A DNA stretch of 64,000 nt from Mycobacterium sp. D16Q14 (GCA_002013415.1 MAEX01000006.1:62001-126000), one strand, 5' to 3'. Positions 52,601 through 62,725 are shown, counted from the stretch's first letter. Made by a program: numbers and translations. Notes: generated by a model not told the origin, from the letters alone.

Positions 52601-53110
52601 GGTCTGCTGGGTGCCGTCAGGCAGGAACCTGGTGCGCAGCATCGGATGTGCCGCCACGAGCCGTTCCACCGCCAGCCGCAGCCGCTCGGGATCGATTGCT
52701 CCACCGTCGAACTCGACGTACAGGTGCGCGGCGACACCACCGAGCTCCTGATCTTCTGAACGACCGATCCAGTAGGCGTGCTGCATGGTGGCCAGCGGGT
52801 AGGGCGCATCCTCCGCCGCGTCGTCCGTGTCCGCCGGGGCGCCGGCGGCCGCGATGTCGCCACCGACAGACAAGACCGGTTCCGTTTCCGCATCCAGTAG
52901 CGCGAACCAGGACTCGACCGATGGCTCGGCGGCGAGCTGCGCAAAGGTGATGCGGCTCCCCCGCTTGCGCCATCCACCTGCCAGGGTCATCATGCGGATC
53001 GAGTCCAGCCCAAGCGTGATGAGGTCGTCGGCGTCCGAGATCTCCTGGGCTTCAAGCCCGATGAGGTCGGCGACAGTCGCCTTGATCTCGTCCTTGCTGA
53101 TTGATTCCAT
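49628..53110 (-). CDS. mbtB: Phenyloxazoline-type synthetase, MbtB-like (ArCP-Cy-A-PCP)
   Basis: An NRPS of 1160 residues. The N-terminal aryl carrier protein (LGLDSI, Ser37) would take salicylate. A cyclisation domain (about 100-520) has DMLAGDAMS, fitting the Cy motif DxxxxDxxS. An adenylation domain (about 545-1030) has IFTSGSTGTPKGV, FDASVYDIFG, YRTGDMARY and NGKIDRG. A PCP (FFAQGGDSVLA) ends the protein. The expected activity is salicyl-Ser/Thr to hydroxyphenyl-oxazoline. M. tuberculosis MbtB (about 1414 residues) carries a C-terminal thioesterase domain that is missing here. The ATG at 53110 is chosen, 20 bp after mbtF. Last gene of the mbtE-F-B transcript. Confidence 0.88.
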   Translation of the reverse strand: MESISKDEIKATVADLIGLEAQEISDADDLITLGLDSIRMMTLAGGWRKRGSRITFAQLAAEPSVESWFALLDAETEPVLSVGGDIAAAGAPADTDDAAEDAPYPLATMQHAYWIGRSEDQELGGVAAHLYVEFDGGAIDPERLRLAVERLVAAHPMLRTRFLPDGTQQTLSAPERDVFSVVDLRGRADNEIEGVLTELRERKTHQRLAIEDGQVLDVTLTIRDEQRSRLHLDVDMLAGDAMSYRVLVSDLAALYHGAAQPELGYTYRRYRTEQRGDEAARERDREWWSERLDDLPGAPELPTVPVSERSEPHRTVRYDYWLEPQAKQQLLAAAHQRGITPAMAMAAVFAETIGGWSAQSRFLLNVPLFHRESVHPDIDRVIGDFTSSIMLDVDLTDQMSVADRARALQRSMYESGAHSAYPGLNVLRDLGRRRGEPVLAPVVYTSALNLGELFASSVMDTFGEPVWIISQGPQVLLDAQVTEVRGGLLLNWDVRESAFPEGMVDTMFARYTDAVAALCAGDDGWNADAAVRLPASQADVRRTVNATDGPVSGRCLHEGFFDFAKTHPGASAVVWGFGDEDGVWTYGDLAAQALAVAGALQARGVQPGDAVAVQLPKGRDQILAVLGVLAAGATYIPIGFDQPARRRASILETGGVAMAITVSGADIPVPSISIDTARHHGEPLAAPVIPPTDAIAYVIFTSGSTGTPKGVDVLHRGAMNTIDAVNEWFDVGPTDRVLALSALEFDASVYDIFGMFSVGGSLVAVDVEQRAEATTWVNLIRRHKVSILNCVPSMLDMILEIGGNGLGDSLRAVTLGGDWVGADLATRLAAQVPGCRFSGLGGATETSIHNTICEVVGDPPAHWATVPFGVPLRNVRCRVVSPAGRDCPDWVPGEFWVGGANVAAGYRYDPERTAERFVEYDGLRWYRTGDMARYWPDGTIEFLGRADHQVQIRGYRVELGEVESALRMVPGVRHAVAAIVGGDAPILVAAVSGVPDQSADYAALLGDVVPGYMVPARVELLDQMPLTPNGKIDRGAVTALLEEVATAGTDSAPRDDLDTALADLMAGVLGVESIGVYDDFFAQGGDSVLATTVIARVRDWLSVEHALVGDLFATRTVAGLADRLKQREIELGTPDRLAVVAGHYLEIAAMTDEEILAGTS

Positions 53111-53129
53111 CCGTGCTGTCTTCCTGTCG

Positions 53130-56100
53130 CTATCCGTCGAGTGCCCGAGCCAGCGCGGCAACGCTCCGTTGCCACAGCCGCGCCAGCCGGTCTGCATCCG
53201 CCGAGGTTAAAAGATTTGAGCTCCATTGCCAGTTGGTGATCAACTGCGGTCCTTCGGCAGTCGTCATCACCGCCGAACCGATGTTGATGGCGAATCGCAA
53301 CGGCAGATCCGGTTCGGAATCCGGAGGCACGGCGAGACTTCGCGAATCCGTGATCAGCGACCATGGCTGATCGTCGATACCACTGATATCCATCCGGCCC
53401 ACATAGTTGAACTGGATCTGCGGGTCACGCGCCGAAGCCAGCTCCGCACTGTGCTCCGCATAGCGAAGCAAACCGTAATCCAGTCCCTGATGCGGAATTC
53501 CACTGAGATGCTCGGCCACCGTGGCCAAGAGCCGACCGGCAGCCTGGCTGTCGTTCTCCATCTGATCAATGTTTATCGCCGTCTCACCGGCGGCCACGCG
53601 TACCGGATAGACCGTGGTGAACCAGCCGACGGTGCCGCTGGTGTCGGTGTCGAGCTCCGCGTCGGCCCTGCCGTGCCCCTCCAGCGATACCAAGGTTCCC
53701 GCGGCGGGGTCCTGTCCGCGCTGCGTACGCCAGCTGGCCACCGTGACCGCCAGCGCCGCCAGCAGGAACCCGTAGACACCTTCGGGCTTGTTCAGCGAGG
53801 CCAGCAGCCGCGCCGTCATGTCGACAGGTGTCGGTACTGCGGTCGTTTGCAAGGTTCCCCAGGTGTCGCGGACCGGGTCGGCGTGCCGCGAGCCCAGCTC
53901 CGGATCGGCACCAGAGATCTGTGTGGCCCAATAGTCCCGCTGACGTGACACGTCCTCGCTGGAGGCCCGCTGCTGCATCAGCTGGCTCCACCGGCGATAC
54001 GAGGTGAACTCCATCGGCGCCTTGGGCACTCCGTCGGATTCCACCGCGTGCCACGCATCCGCGAGGTAGCCCAGCACAATATGCCAGGACACCACGTCCA
54101 TTGCCAGATGATGGACGGTCAGCAGCAGGGCGTCGCCCGCCTCGGCGTCTGTGAGCCAGGTTGCCCGCATCATGGCACCTGACGACGGGTCCAGGGCGTC
54201 AAAGGCCCTTCGTGCCGCAGTGGTAATCGCGGCGTGGGTGGCTTCTCCTGCGGGCAGTTCCACGTGGCTGAGCACACTTTCGGCGCGCACCACCCCAGGT
54301 TCACGGGTGACCACCCGAGGCCCCTCAGGGGTATCCACCAGCGTCGACCGCAACATGGCGAATCCATCGAGAAGCAGCTGGAGCATCTGCTCAATCCGTG
54401 GACCATCGATGCCCTCGGGCAACCGGACAAGCACCGACAACGAGAGCCGACGGTAGATTTCGCTTTCGTACATCCACGACACCACCGGCAGTGGCGGAAC
54501 CTCGCCGTAGTCCGCCTCTCCCGCAATTGAATCCAGGCCCTCGATGCGACCGGCTCGCTCGTCTATGAGAGCCGCGAGCTGCCGGATCGTCGGCGCGGCC
54601 AACACCATGCGCGGGGTAATCACCAGGTCGCGCTTGCGCGCCTTGTTCACCAGCGAAATCGCGACAATGCTGTCCACGCCAAGGGAAAAGAAGTCTTCGT
54701 CGATACCCGGAGCGGTTCCGTCGAACAGTTCGGCACAGCATTCGCACAGTGCACATTCGGTGGGGGTGGCGGGTTGTGTCGCCTCACCCTCTGCGGCGCC
54801 GCCGGACAGGGCGTCCAGTGCAAGCCCCTCCAGCACATCGCCGTCCAGCTTGCCGTTCACCGTTACGGGCAGCCGCTCAAGCACAACCAGACGCGACGGC
54901 ATCATGTAAGACGGCAGCCGATCGGCAAGTCTCATCAGAGTCCGGGCAGAGTCGAAGTCGGCCATTTCCTGGTGGGAAACAACAAAACCCACGAGGCTCG
55001 CGCCGCCCGCGCGGCGCACCACGGTCACCGCGGCTGTCTGGACACCCGGTTGGAGGCGCAGTACAGATTCAATCTCGCCAACCTCGACTCGGTAACCGCG
55101 GATCTTCACCTGAGAGTCGGCACGGCCCAGATACGCGAAACCTCGGTGCGGTAGGCGGCGCACCAAGTCGCCCGTCCGGTACATGCGCTGACCCGGTCGC
55201 TGCGGATCGGCGACAAAGGCACCCGCCGTCACCGCGGGCTTACCCGCGTATCCGCGAGCCAGTTGGGCACCAGCGAGATACAGCTCACCCACGGCACCAT
55301 CCGGCACCGGCCGCAACCGCGAATCCAGAACGTACCCGGCCATTCCCTGATTGGGCGTGCCGATGGTGGGCTCCGAATAGTCTTTCACCGATGCCACAAC
55401 AGCTTCGACTGTCGTCTCGGTGGGGCCGTAGCAGTTGTAGACCGCGGTACCACTCAGCGAACGCAGCCGGTTCCACAAAGCCGTCTCGATTGCCTCGCCA
55501 CCAAGGGCCAGCACGGGAAGCTCCCGGTCGAGCAAGCCCGCGGCGGACAACTGGGCCAGCATCGACGGCGTGGTGTCGATCATGTCGATACCGTGCGCGG
55601 CCATGCCCCGCACCAGCCGGTGCGCGTCCCGCATGGCCTCGGCGTCGAACAGGTGCACGGTGTGCCCGTCCAGCAGACCGATCATCGGTTGCCATGAGGC
55701 GTCGAAGCTCAACGACCAGGCGTGGGCGATCCGCAGCGTGCGTCCGAGCCGCGCGGTAGCCGGTCGATACACCCGATCACGGTGGTCGGCAAAGTAACTC
55801 ATCAGCGCCCCGTGCGTGCCGATGACCCCCTTGGGCTCACCGGTCGAGCCGGAAGTGAAGATGAGGTAGGCACTCTGCTCTCGGTGCCGATCGACCACAG
55901 GCGGAGCGATGGGGCGCGCGGAGATCCGCTCGATGCTCACCTGCTCGTCGAGCACCAGAACGGGATATCGCCCGTCGCTGATATCCCGATGTTCGCCGAC
56001 CGTGACGATGAGTTTCGGATCAGACTGACGCAGAATCGATTCGATGCGCGCCGCCGGTAATCCGATGTCCACCGGAACATATGCCGCGCCCGCGGCAAGC

Positions 56101-57689
56101 ACCGCAAGAATAGCGACGATAGCATCGGTAGATCGCGGGAGGACCAGTGCCACAGCATTTTCCGGACCGATTTCGTAGTCGGCCAGCTCGGCGGCTAACC
56201 GGCACGCGTCGGCATGCAACTGTGCGTAGGTGTAGCGCTTGTCGGCCCCCACCGAATGCACAGTAAGCGCGATTTCGTCGGGGTTCTCGGCCGCCTGCGC
56301 CGCGAACAGCTCCCACACCGAAGCAACCGACGGATCGGCCGCGGACGGCGTCACGATGATTTCCGCGCGCTCACGAGCAGTCAGCACATCGAGCGCATCC
56401 GGTGTCTGGTCACCGATCTCCGGCAGCTGACGTAACACCGAGACGAGACGCTCGCCAATGCTGGCGCCCGAAACATGCGGTAACGCTTCCGGAATTGCTT
56501 CAATGAGCACGAGCAGCGAATCTCCATGCATGTGCGACACCACGGTGAGCGGATAGTGGGCCAGACTTTCCATCTCCACCGGACGGAAGCGAGTGCCGTC
56601 TGCCATCTCGACGGCCTGAGCCGCATCGCCTATCGGGGCGTTCTCGAAGACGAACAGGGTGTCGAACAACGCGGCACTGCCCTCGGCGCGCTGCAGCGCG
56701 GACAGGCTCAGATACCCAATATCGCGCATCGCTGCGGCCTCGCGCTGCAATTGTGCACACTGATCAACTACCGACGCCGAGTAGTCGACGTGATGCACCA
56801 TCGGCACCGAGTTGATAAAGAGCCCGACCATCCGCTCGACATCGGGTAGTTCCTTGGGCCGCCCGGACACGATGGTGCCGAACACCACATCCGTGCGATC
56901 GGTCAGCCTGCCGAGCACGAGCGCCCACGCGAACGCCGTCACGGTATTGAGGGTAAGCCCGTTCACGGCCGCCCACTGGCGAAGCCGCGCGGTTTCCTCT
57001 GGGGTCAAAAGGAATTGCGATTTCTGGGGCACGCTGTCGTGTGCGGCGACAACGCCGTCGGCAAGCATGAGCGGCCCGGAGACGGTGCTCAGGTAGCGCG
57101 TCCATCGCCCGGTCGCGGCGGCGTCGTCCTGCGCGTTGAGCCACGCGATGTAATCGCGGTAGGGCCGCACCGTCGGCAAGCCGTCGACAGCGCCGTCTGC
57201 CTGATAGGCGGCGAGGAGTTCACTGAAGAAGATGGCGATCGCCCAGCCATCCATGAGGATGTGGTGGGTGGTGACGATCATCCGGTGCCGCGATTGGCCG
57301 GGGACGGCGAGCAGCACGATGCGGATCGCGGGACCCCTGCCCAGATCGAACGGCCGGCGCCGCTCGCTCAGCGCGATCTCGTCGAATTCCGTTGGCTGTG
57401 CCTCACGTTCTTCCCACGGAATGTCCGCGTGAGTAGGCACGATCTGTACGGGTTTGGGCAGCCCGCGGTCCCAGAAGGCAGCACGCAGATTGGGGTGCCG
57501 AGTCAGGAGCGCCTGAGCACTGCGGTGCAGCAGATCGACGTCGAGACCGCCTTCGATATCGGCGACGAACTGCATGCTGTACAGATCGACGCTCTCGTCG
57601 GCGAGCTGAGATAGCGCAAAGAAGCCCTCCTGCAAGGGACTCAGCGCCAACACGTCCTCGATCTGAGGTTGCTGTTCGGTATCCGTCAC
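53130..57689 (-). CDS. mbtF: Mycobactin-type NRPS MbtF (C-A-PCP-E)
   Basis: A 1519-residue NRPS. The condensation domain (about 10-435) has HHILMDGW. Adenylation (about 455-965) has IFTSGSTGEPKGV, SFDASWQPM, NCYGPTETTV and YRTGDLVRR. The PCP (FFSLGVDSIVAI) is near 1000. The C-terminal domain (about 1070-1519) has epimerisation-type motifs HHLAMDVVSWHIV, SLEGHGR, GWFTTVYPV and FNYVGR. In mycobactin synthesis MbtF adds the second lysine and an E-like domain ends the line (M. tuberculosis MbtF 1461 residues). The GTG at 57689 overlaps the mbtE stop by 4 bp. Confidence 0.87.
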   Translation of the reverse strand: MTDTEQQPQIEDVLALSPLQEGFFALSQLADESVDLYSMQFVADIEGGLDVDLLHRSAQALLTRHPNLRAAFWDRGLPKPVQIVPTHADIPWEEREAQPTEFDEIALSERRRPFDLGRGPAIRIVLLAVPGQSRHRMIVTTHHILMDGWAIAIFFSELLAAYQADGAVDGLPTVRPYRDYIAWLNAQDDAAATGRWTRYLSTVSGPLMLADGVVAAHDSVPQKSQFLLTPEETARLRQWAAVNGLTLNTVTAFAWALVLGRLTDRTDVVFGTIVSGRPKELPDVERMVGLFINSVPMVHHVDYSASVVDQCAQLQREAAAMRDIGYLSLSALQRAEGSAALFDTLFVFENAPIGDAAQAVEMADGTRFRPVEMESLAHYPLTVVSHMHGDSLLVLIEAIPEALPHVSGASIGERLVSVLRQLPEIGDQTPDALDVLTARERAEIIVTPSAADPSVASVWELFAAQAAENPDEIALTVHSVGADKRYTYAQLHADACRLAAELADYEIGPENAVALVLPRSTDAIVAILAVLAAGAAYVPVDIGLPAARIESILRQSDPKLIVTVGEHRDISDGRYPVLVLDEQVSIERISARPIAPPVVDRHREQSAYLIFTSGSTGEPKGVIGTHGALMSYFADHRDRVYRPATARLGRTLRIAHAWSLSFDASWQPMIGLLDGHTVHLFDAEAMRDAHRLVRGMAAHGIDMIDTTPSMLAQLSAAGLLDRELPVLALGGEAIETALWNRLRSLSGTAVYNCYGPTETTVEAVVASVKDYSEPTIGTPNQGMAGYVLDSRLRPVPDGAVGELYLAGAQLARGYAGKPAVTAGAFVADPQRPGQRMYRTGDLVRRLPHRGFAYLGRADSQVKIRGYRVEVGEIESVLRLQPGVQTAAVTVVRRAGGASLVGFVVSHQEMADFDSARTLMRLADRLPSYMMPSRLVVLERLPVTVNGKLDGDVLEGLALDALSGGAAEGEATQPATPTECALCECCAELFDGTAPGIDEDFFSLGVDSIVAISLVNKARKRDLVITPRMVLAAPTIRQLAALIDERAGRIEGLDSIAGEADYGEVPPLPVVSWMYESEIYRRLSLSVLVRLPEGIDGPRIEQMLQLLLDGFAMLRSTLVDTPEGPRVVTREPGVVRAESVLSHVELPAGEATHAAITTAARRAFDALDPSSGAMMRATWLTDAEAGDALLLTVHHLAMDVVSWHIVLGYLADAWHAVESDGVPKAPMEFTSYRRWSQLMQQRASSEDVSRQRDYWATQISGADPELGSRHADPVRDTWGTLQTTAVPTPVDMTARLLASLNKPEGVYGFLLAALAVTVASWRTQRGQDPAAGTLVSLEGHGRADAELDTDTSGTVGWFTTVYPVRVAAGETAINIDQMENDSQAAGRLLATVAEHLSGIPHQGLDYGLLRYAEHSAELASARDPQIQFNYVGRMDISGIDDQPWSLITDSRSLAVPPDSEPDLPLRFAINIGSAVMTTAEGPQLITNWQWSSNLLTSADADRLARLWQRSVAALARALDG

Positions 57690-60600
57690 GACTGCGCCTG
57701 CCAGGTTGCGGTGAGCTCAGCGAGCGCCTCGGCACTCAGGCCAGAAGCACTCATCGGAGCGCTGGGCTCTACCGACCTTTCAGTATCCGAATTACACTCT
57801 GCCGCAACAGAGTCAGCGGAATCGACAGCGCCCGCCAGCTGGGAGATCGTCGCGCATTCGAACACCATTTGCGGGGTCATCGCCAGCCCTCGTTCGGCGG
57901 CTCGGGTCGACCATTGGATGGAGATGACGCTGTCGCCGCCAAGAGCAAAGAAGTTGTCCTCGGGATCGATATCGCTGATCTCCAATAGTTCCTCCAGGAT
58001 GGCGATGAGTGCGAGCGTGGTCCCCTCGGACCCCTCATTCACTGGCGCCGCGACACGTTCGTGTGCGGCGGCCGGCGGAGCCAACAGCCGCTCCATGGCA
58101 TCCGCCGGTAGCAGCACGATCTCGGAAACCCGTAGGTCCTGATCAATCGCGAACGCGTCGAACGCCGCATCCAGCGCACGTGCGATCAACCGGGTGGTCT
58201 CGGGGTCATACAGATCGGCGTTGGCCACCACCGACACATCGAGCCCGCCCGATGGGGTGACGTTTAGCGCGAAGTTCAGATCTAAATAGGAGACGTCCAC
58301 GTCCATAGGCAGTGGCACCAAAGAAGTCCCGCCGGAGCCTGTCAGATCGCGTGCCTCCGTACCCCAATCCGCACCACGGAAATTGACCATGGTCTGAAAC
58401 AGAGGATTCCAGGAGAGCGAACGCGGCGGATTGATGGCCTCCACCAGTTTCTCGATGGGCAGTTCCTGGTGTGCATGTGCGTTGAGCGTGGCGTCACGGC
58501 TACGTTTCAGCACCTCGCGCAGGGTCGGGTCCGCGGACAAGTCGTTCCGTAGCGCCACCATGTTGGCGAACAACCCAACAAGATTCGCGACATTCGGGTG
58601 CACTCGGGCGGCGACCGGGCTACCGATGACGATGTCCGTGCCACCGCCGAGCCGATGCAGAACGGAGGCCAGTGCCGCCTGGTAGACCATGAATTCGGTG
58701 ACACCATGCTGCTCGGCCATCCGAGTCAGTGCCTGTCTGCGCTCCGGCAGCACAGTGAATCTCTCGACCTCACCACGCTTTCCGAGAATCTGCGGCCGAG
58801 CACGATCGTGTGCCACCGCTATCTCGACGGGCACGCCGGCCAACAGCTCACGCCAGTATGCGACCTCCGCCTGTCCGAACTCGCTGCCGGCGCCGAATGC
58901 ATTGCGCTGCCACAAGACATAGTCCGCGTATTGCACCGGTTGCGGATCCCACTGTGGCGCCTGCCCCGCGATGCGGGCGCGGTACGCGGCCACCAGATCA
59001 TCGACGATCACGGTGAACGAGACGTGGTCCACCACCAGATGGTGGACTGCCAGGGCCAGCACGTGCTCCTCGGCACCCAGTTCGACAATGGAGGGACGGA
59101 ACAGCGACTCCGATTCCAGCCCGAATATGTGGTGTCGCAGCTCGGCCAGGGTGTCCGCAAGGTTCTCCGGATCGGTCCGGAGGATCGATACCGACAGCTC
59201 CCGCGACGGATGCACGATCTGGTAGGGCCCGCCCTCATGGATCGCGAAATTGGTACGTAACGTCTCGTGACGGGCAACCAGGTCGTTAAGGGCCGCGATC
59301 AACGCGGTTATCTGCAAGGGGCCATCGAAGCGCAACGCCAGCCACATGTTGCCGATATCGGTAACACCCTCCATCTGGCACTCGAACCACATGGACAGCT
59401 GCGACGAGGAGAGTGGCAGACGCTCCGGACGCGCGGTTTCGACGAGATCCGGACGACCGTCCTGAGGAGCGACCTCCATCTCATCGGAATCATCGAGGTC
59501 CAGCTCATCGAGCTCGATCTCGAACTCCTCGTGGAAGTACGTGACAAGCTGCTCGGCAAGTCCCGCCGGAGTGGGACTGTCGAAGACCGTGCGCACCGTC
59601 AAGTCGATGCCGAACTGAGCGCGGATCTGCGCGACGAGGCGCGCGGCCAGTAGCGAGTGACCACCCAGCTCGAAGAACGAATCATCGACACTGACCGCGT
59701 CACGCCCGAACAAGTTGGCGAAGATCGCGCACATTCGGCGTTCGGTAGGCGTCGTCGGGGCCAGAAATGCCCTCGCCGCCATTGCGTCCGGAGTGGGCAG
59801 CGCTCGCTTGTCCAGCTTGCCGCTGGTGGTCAGCGGAATCTCGGGAATGACCACGAATGCGCTGGGCACCATGTACCCCGGCAGCAGTTCCTGAGCGCGA
59901 GCGCGCAATTCGTCCAAGTCGATCTCCGCGTTGGGTCCATCGGCGGCCGGCACGACATAGGCGGCCAGCATGGGACCCACCTGCGGATCCTCCACCACGG
60001 CGACCACACAACGACCGACTCGCGGATCGGCGCCGATAACCCCCTCTACCTCACCGAGCTCGATGCGGAATCCGCGGACCTTGACCTGCTCGTCGGCGCG
60101 GTCGACAAACTCGAGTTGGCCGAAAATATTGCGGCGCACCAAATCACCGGTGCGGTACAGCCGACCTCCGGGACTGAACGGGTCGGCCACGAACCTCTCG
60201 GCGGTGAGCACGGGCCGACCACGATAACCGCGGGCCAGCTGCGTACCGCCGAGATACAACTCAGCGACGACGCCGGCAGGCACCAGCTCGAGCGACTCGT
60301 CCAACACGTAGGCGTACACGTTTCGATTCGGCAGGCCTATCGGCACGACCGAATTGCCGTGGGGGCCTTCAACAGGCATATACGTCGAACACACCACGGC
60401 CTCAGTGGGTCCGTAGTGATTCCTTAGTTCGAGGTCGAACATGAGGGCAAACTTGTCCGCTACCTCGCCGGGAAGCGCTTCACCACCGACGGGGATGTGC
60501 CGTAGCCCGCGCAGCTCACGGGCCTCGGGCATCAACATCACCGAATTGAGCAGGGACGGCACCATATGCAGCACCGTCACGCCCCGACGCCGCACCAGAT

Positions 60601-62725
60601 CGATCACATACCCAATATCGGAGAAAGGATTTGGCTTCGGAACAACGACCTGCGCCCCCAGGGACAGAGGGCACAGAATATCGGCCAACGAGGCATCGAA
60701 GCTCACCGAGGTGGACTGCAGCATCCGATCCTGGGCGGTCATGCTCCAGTCGGCCGTAAAGGCGACCACATGCTCAGCGATCGCCACATGCGCCACGGCA
60801 ACACCCTTGGGCCGTCCGGTGGACCCGGAGGTGTAAATCACGTAGGCCACGTTCTCGGGTAGCAGCGGCCGCAACCGATCCGCGTCGATAATCGCGGCAT
60901 CGGAAAGGGCGGCGGCGTTCTCCTCGGCTGCTTGGAACTCCCTTGCTCCCAACACCATCCGGGGCCTCGCATCGGTACTCAGATACTCGATGCGCTCCTC
61001 GGGCAGGCCAGGGTCAATGGGCATATACGCCGCACCCGATTTGAGGACCGCGAACATCGCCACGATGAACTCGACCGATGTCGACATCTGGAGGGCGATC
61101 ACATCCTCGGTGCCCACCCCATGCGCGATGAGCCACCGCGCGAGGCGGTTCGCGCGACGGTGCAGCGCGTCATAGGTAAGTTCCACCTCATCGGACACCA
61201 CCGCCAACGCATCCGGAGTCGCCTGAGCCGCCGTCTGAAGAACATCCACGAGCGTCGCACGCGGAACATCGGACAGCGCTCCGTGAGACTGCGCCAGGAT
61301 CGCCGAGCGCTCCTCGGCGCCCAAGAGATCCAACCGTGAGAGGGGCTCCTCCGGGCGAGCCAGGCCATCATCAAGCAGCCGACCATAGTGCGCGAGGAGC
61401 TGATCCACCAGCCACTGAGGTAGCGCATCGGTCTGGTATTCGATCTCAACCACGGTGCCCGTATTGTCCGTCGCAATCGCCAGAGCCAGTGGCACTTGCG
61501 CGGCACCAGCATCGAGATCGAGGCGGGTGGTTTCCACGCCTGCCAGCCGATATCCGTTGGGGTCCTTGCGCATACTGAAGCCGAGCCGCACCAGCTCATC
61601 TAGTCCGTCGCGGCCGCTGCCGCGGCTCGGATTGACCTCGCGCACCACCTCGTCGATTCCGACGTCCTGGTGTCCGAAGGCCCCCAGGCACGCCTCGCGC
61701 ATTGTGGCCACGTATGCGGCGAAACCTGCCTTCGGGTCTACGCCAGCGCGTAACAGCACCGTGTTACCGAAATAGCCAATTGCCTTTTCCGCATTGGCCT
61801 TGCGCTCCACTACCGGGATAGCGATGAGGAAATCCGTGGCCGCGGTGTAGCGATGAATAAGCGTGCCGAAGGCCGCCAGCAGCACCATGAACGGCGTTGC
61901 CGAGTGCGCTCGGGCGAATTCCTCCATCCGCGCTGCAGTCTCGGCGGAAAGCGGAATCGCTCGCCGCCGCGCAGCTCGTGAAGTGACGTTTGACGATGAC
62001 GAGCCGGGAAGGTCCAGGGGCTCGGGAAGTGGCGTCAGGGACTGGCGCCAATAGTCGATGCCGGCGTCCGACGACCTGGGGGCGGCTGCCCCCACGACCA
62101 TGAACTGAGGCGCGTCACCCTCAACCGGGCGGGCGTTGTAGTACTCGCTCAGCTCGGCGAAGAACACGTCCCAGGAGTTGTCGTCGAAGCAGATGTGGTG
62201 CACCACCAACAGCAGAACGAAATCCTGCTCACCCAAACGGAGCAGCGTGACCCGCAACGGCAGGTCGGCAGTCAGGTCGAACGGGCGTCCGAGCTCGCGG
62301 CCTGCCAGCGCCTGAATCTCCCGCCCGCGCACGCCCTCCTCAATATTTGCTAAATCTACAGTGGTCCAAGGAAGTTCGATGTCCTCGGCGAAGACCTGAT
62401 ACGGCTCTCCGGCGGCGTCGACGCCATAGGTAGTGCGCAGAATGTCGTGCCGCCGGATAATCGCCGCGAAGGCATCACGCAGCCGAATCTCGTCGAGAGA
62501 ACCTCGCATCCGATGCGCGACACCGACATTCAGCGTGGTGTCAGCCTCATCTTTGGTCTGCAGAAACCACATGCGTCGCTGGCCTGGCGCGAGTTCGCGT
62601 CGCTCGCCCGCCTGGACCCGGGGGGCCACGCCGGCGGCGACTTTCGCCTCCACGCCACTTTCGGCAAGCCGTTTGCGCAGCAGCTCCCGTCGGCGGTCCA
62701 ATGCGGACAACTGATCTCCGCTCAC
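57686..62725 (-). CDS. mbtE: Mycobactin-type NRPS MbtE (C-A-PCP-C-PCP)
   Basis: A 1679-residue NRPS, almost the length of M. tuberculosis MbtE (1682). The first C domain (about 45-465) has HHICFDDNSW, where the usual Gly after Asp is Asp. A (about 485-985) has IYTSGSTGRPKGVAV, SFDASLADIL, NHYGPTEAVV and YRTGDLVRR. PCP has FFELGGHSLLAA. The second C domain (about 1110-1530) has HHLVVDHVSF, and the last PCP FFALGGDSVISI. It is expected to add N6-hydroxylysine to the growing siderophore. The GTG at 62725 lies about 80 bp downstream of an IdeR box. First gene of the minus-strand NRPS transcript. Confidence 0.88.
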   Translation of the reverse strand: MSGDQLSALDRRRELLRKRLAESGVEAKVAAGVAPRVQAGERRELAPGQRRMWFLQTKDEADTTLNVGVAHRMRGSLDEIRLRDAFAAIIRRHDILRTTYGVDAAGEPYQVFAEDIELPWTTVDLANIEEGVRGREIQALAGRELGRPFDLTADLPLRVTLLRLGEQDFVLLLVVHHICFDDNSWDVFFAELSEYYNARPVEGDAPQFMVVGAAAPRSSDAGIDYWRQSLTPLPEPLDLPGSSSSNVTSRAARRRAIPLSAETAARMEEFARAHSATPFMVLLAAFGTLIHRYTAATDFLIAIPVVERKANAEKAIGYFGNTVLLRAGVDPKAGFAAYVATMREACLGAFGHQDVGIDEVVREVNPSRGSGRDGLDELVRLGFSMRKDPNGYRLAGVETTRLDLDAGAAQVPLALAIATDNTGTVVEIEYQTDALPQWLVDQLLAHYGRLLDDGLARPEEPLSRLDLLGAEERSAILAQSHGALSDVPRATLVDVLQTAAQATPDALAVVSDEVELTYDALHRRANRLARWLIAHGVGTEDVIALQMSTSVEFIVAMFAVLKSGAAYMPIDPGLPEERIEYLSTDARPRMVLGAREFQAAEENAAALSDAAIIDADRLRPLLPENVAYVIYTSGSTGRPKGVAVAHVAIAEHVVAFTADWSMTAQDRMLQSTSVSFDASLADILCPLSLGAQVVVPKPNPFSDIGYVIDLVRRRGVTVLHMVPSLLNSVMLMPEARELRGLRHIPVGGEALPGEVADKFALMFDLELRNHYGPTEAVVCSTYMPVEGPHGNSVVPIGLPNRNVYAYVLDESLELVPAGVVAELYLGGTQLARGYRGRPVLTAERFVADPFSPGGRLYRTGDLVRRNIFGQLEFVDRADEQVKVRGFRIELGEVEGVIGADPRVGRCVVAVVEDPQVGPMLAAYVVPAADGPNAEIDLDELRARAQELLPGYMVPSAFVVIPEIPLTTSGKLDKRALPTPDAMAARAFLAPTTPTERRMCAIFANLFGRDAVSVDDSFFELGGHSLLAARLVAQIRAQFGIDLTVRTVFDSPTPAGLAEQLVTYFHEEFEIELDELDLDDSDEMEVAPQDGRPDLVETARPERLPLSSSQLSMWFECQMEGVTDIGNMWLALRFDGPLQITALIAALNDLVARHETLRTNFAIHEGGPYQIVHPSRELSVSILRTDPENLADTLAELRHHIFGLESESLFRPSIVELGAEEHVLALAVHHLVVDHVSFTVIVDDLVAAYRARIAGQAPQWDPQPVQYADYVLWQRNAFGAGSEFGQAEVAYWRELLAGVPVEIAVAHDRARPQILGKRGEVERFTVLPERRQALTRMAEQHGVTEFMVYQAALASVLHRLGGGTDIVIGSPVAARVHPNVANLVGLFANMVALRNDLSADPTLREVLKRSRDATLNAHAHQELPIEKLVEAINPPRSLSWNPLFQTMVNFRGADWGTEARDLTGSGGTSLVPLPMDVDVSYLDLNFALNVTPSGGLDVSVVANADLYDPETTRLIARALDAAFDAFAIDQDLRVSEIVLLPADAMERLLAPPAAAHERVAAPVNEGSEGTTLALIAILEELLEISDIDPEDNFFALGGDSVISIQWSTRAAERGLAMTPQMVFECATISQLAGAVDSADSVAAECNSDTERSVEPSAPMSASGLSAEALAELTATWQAQS

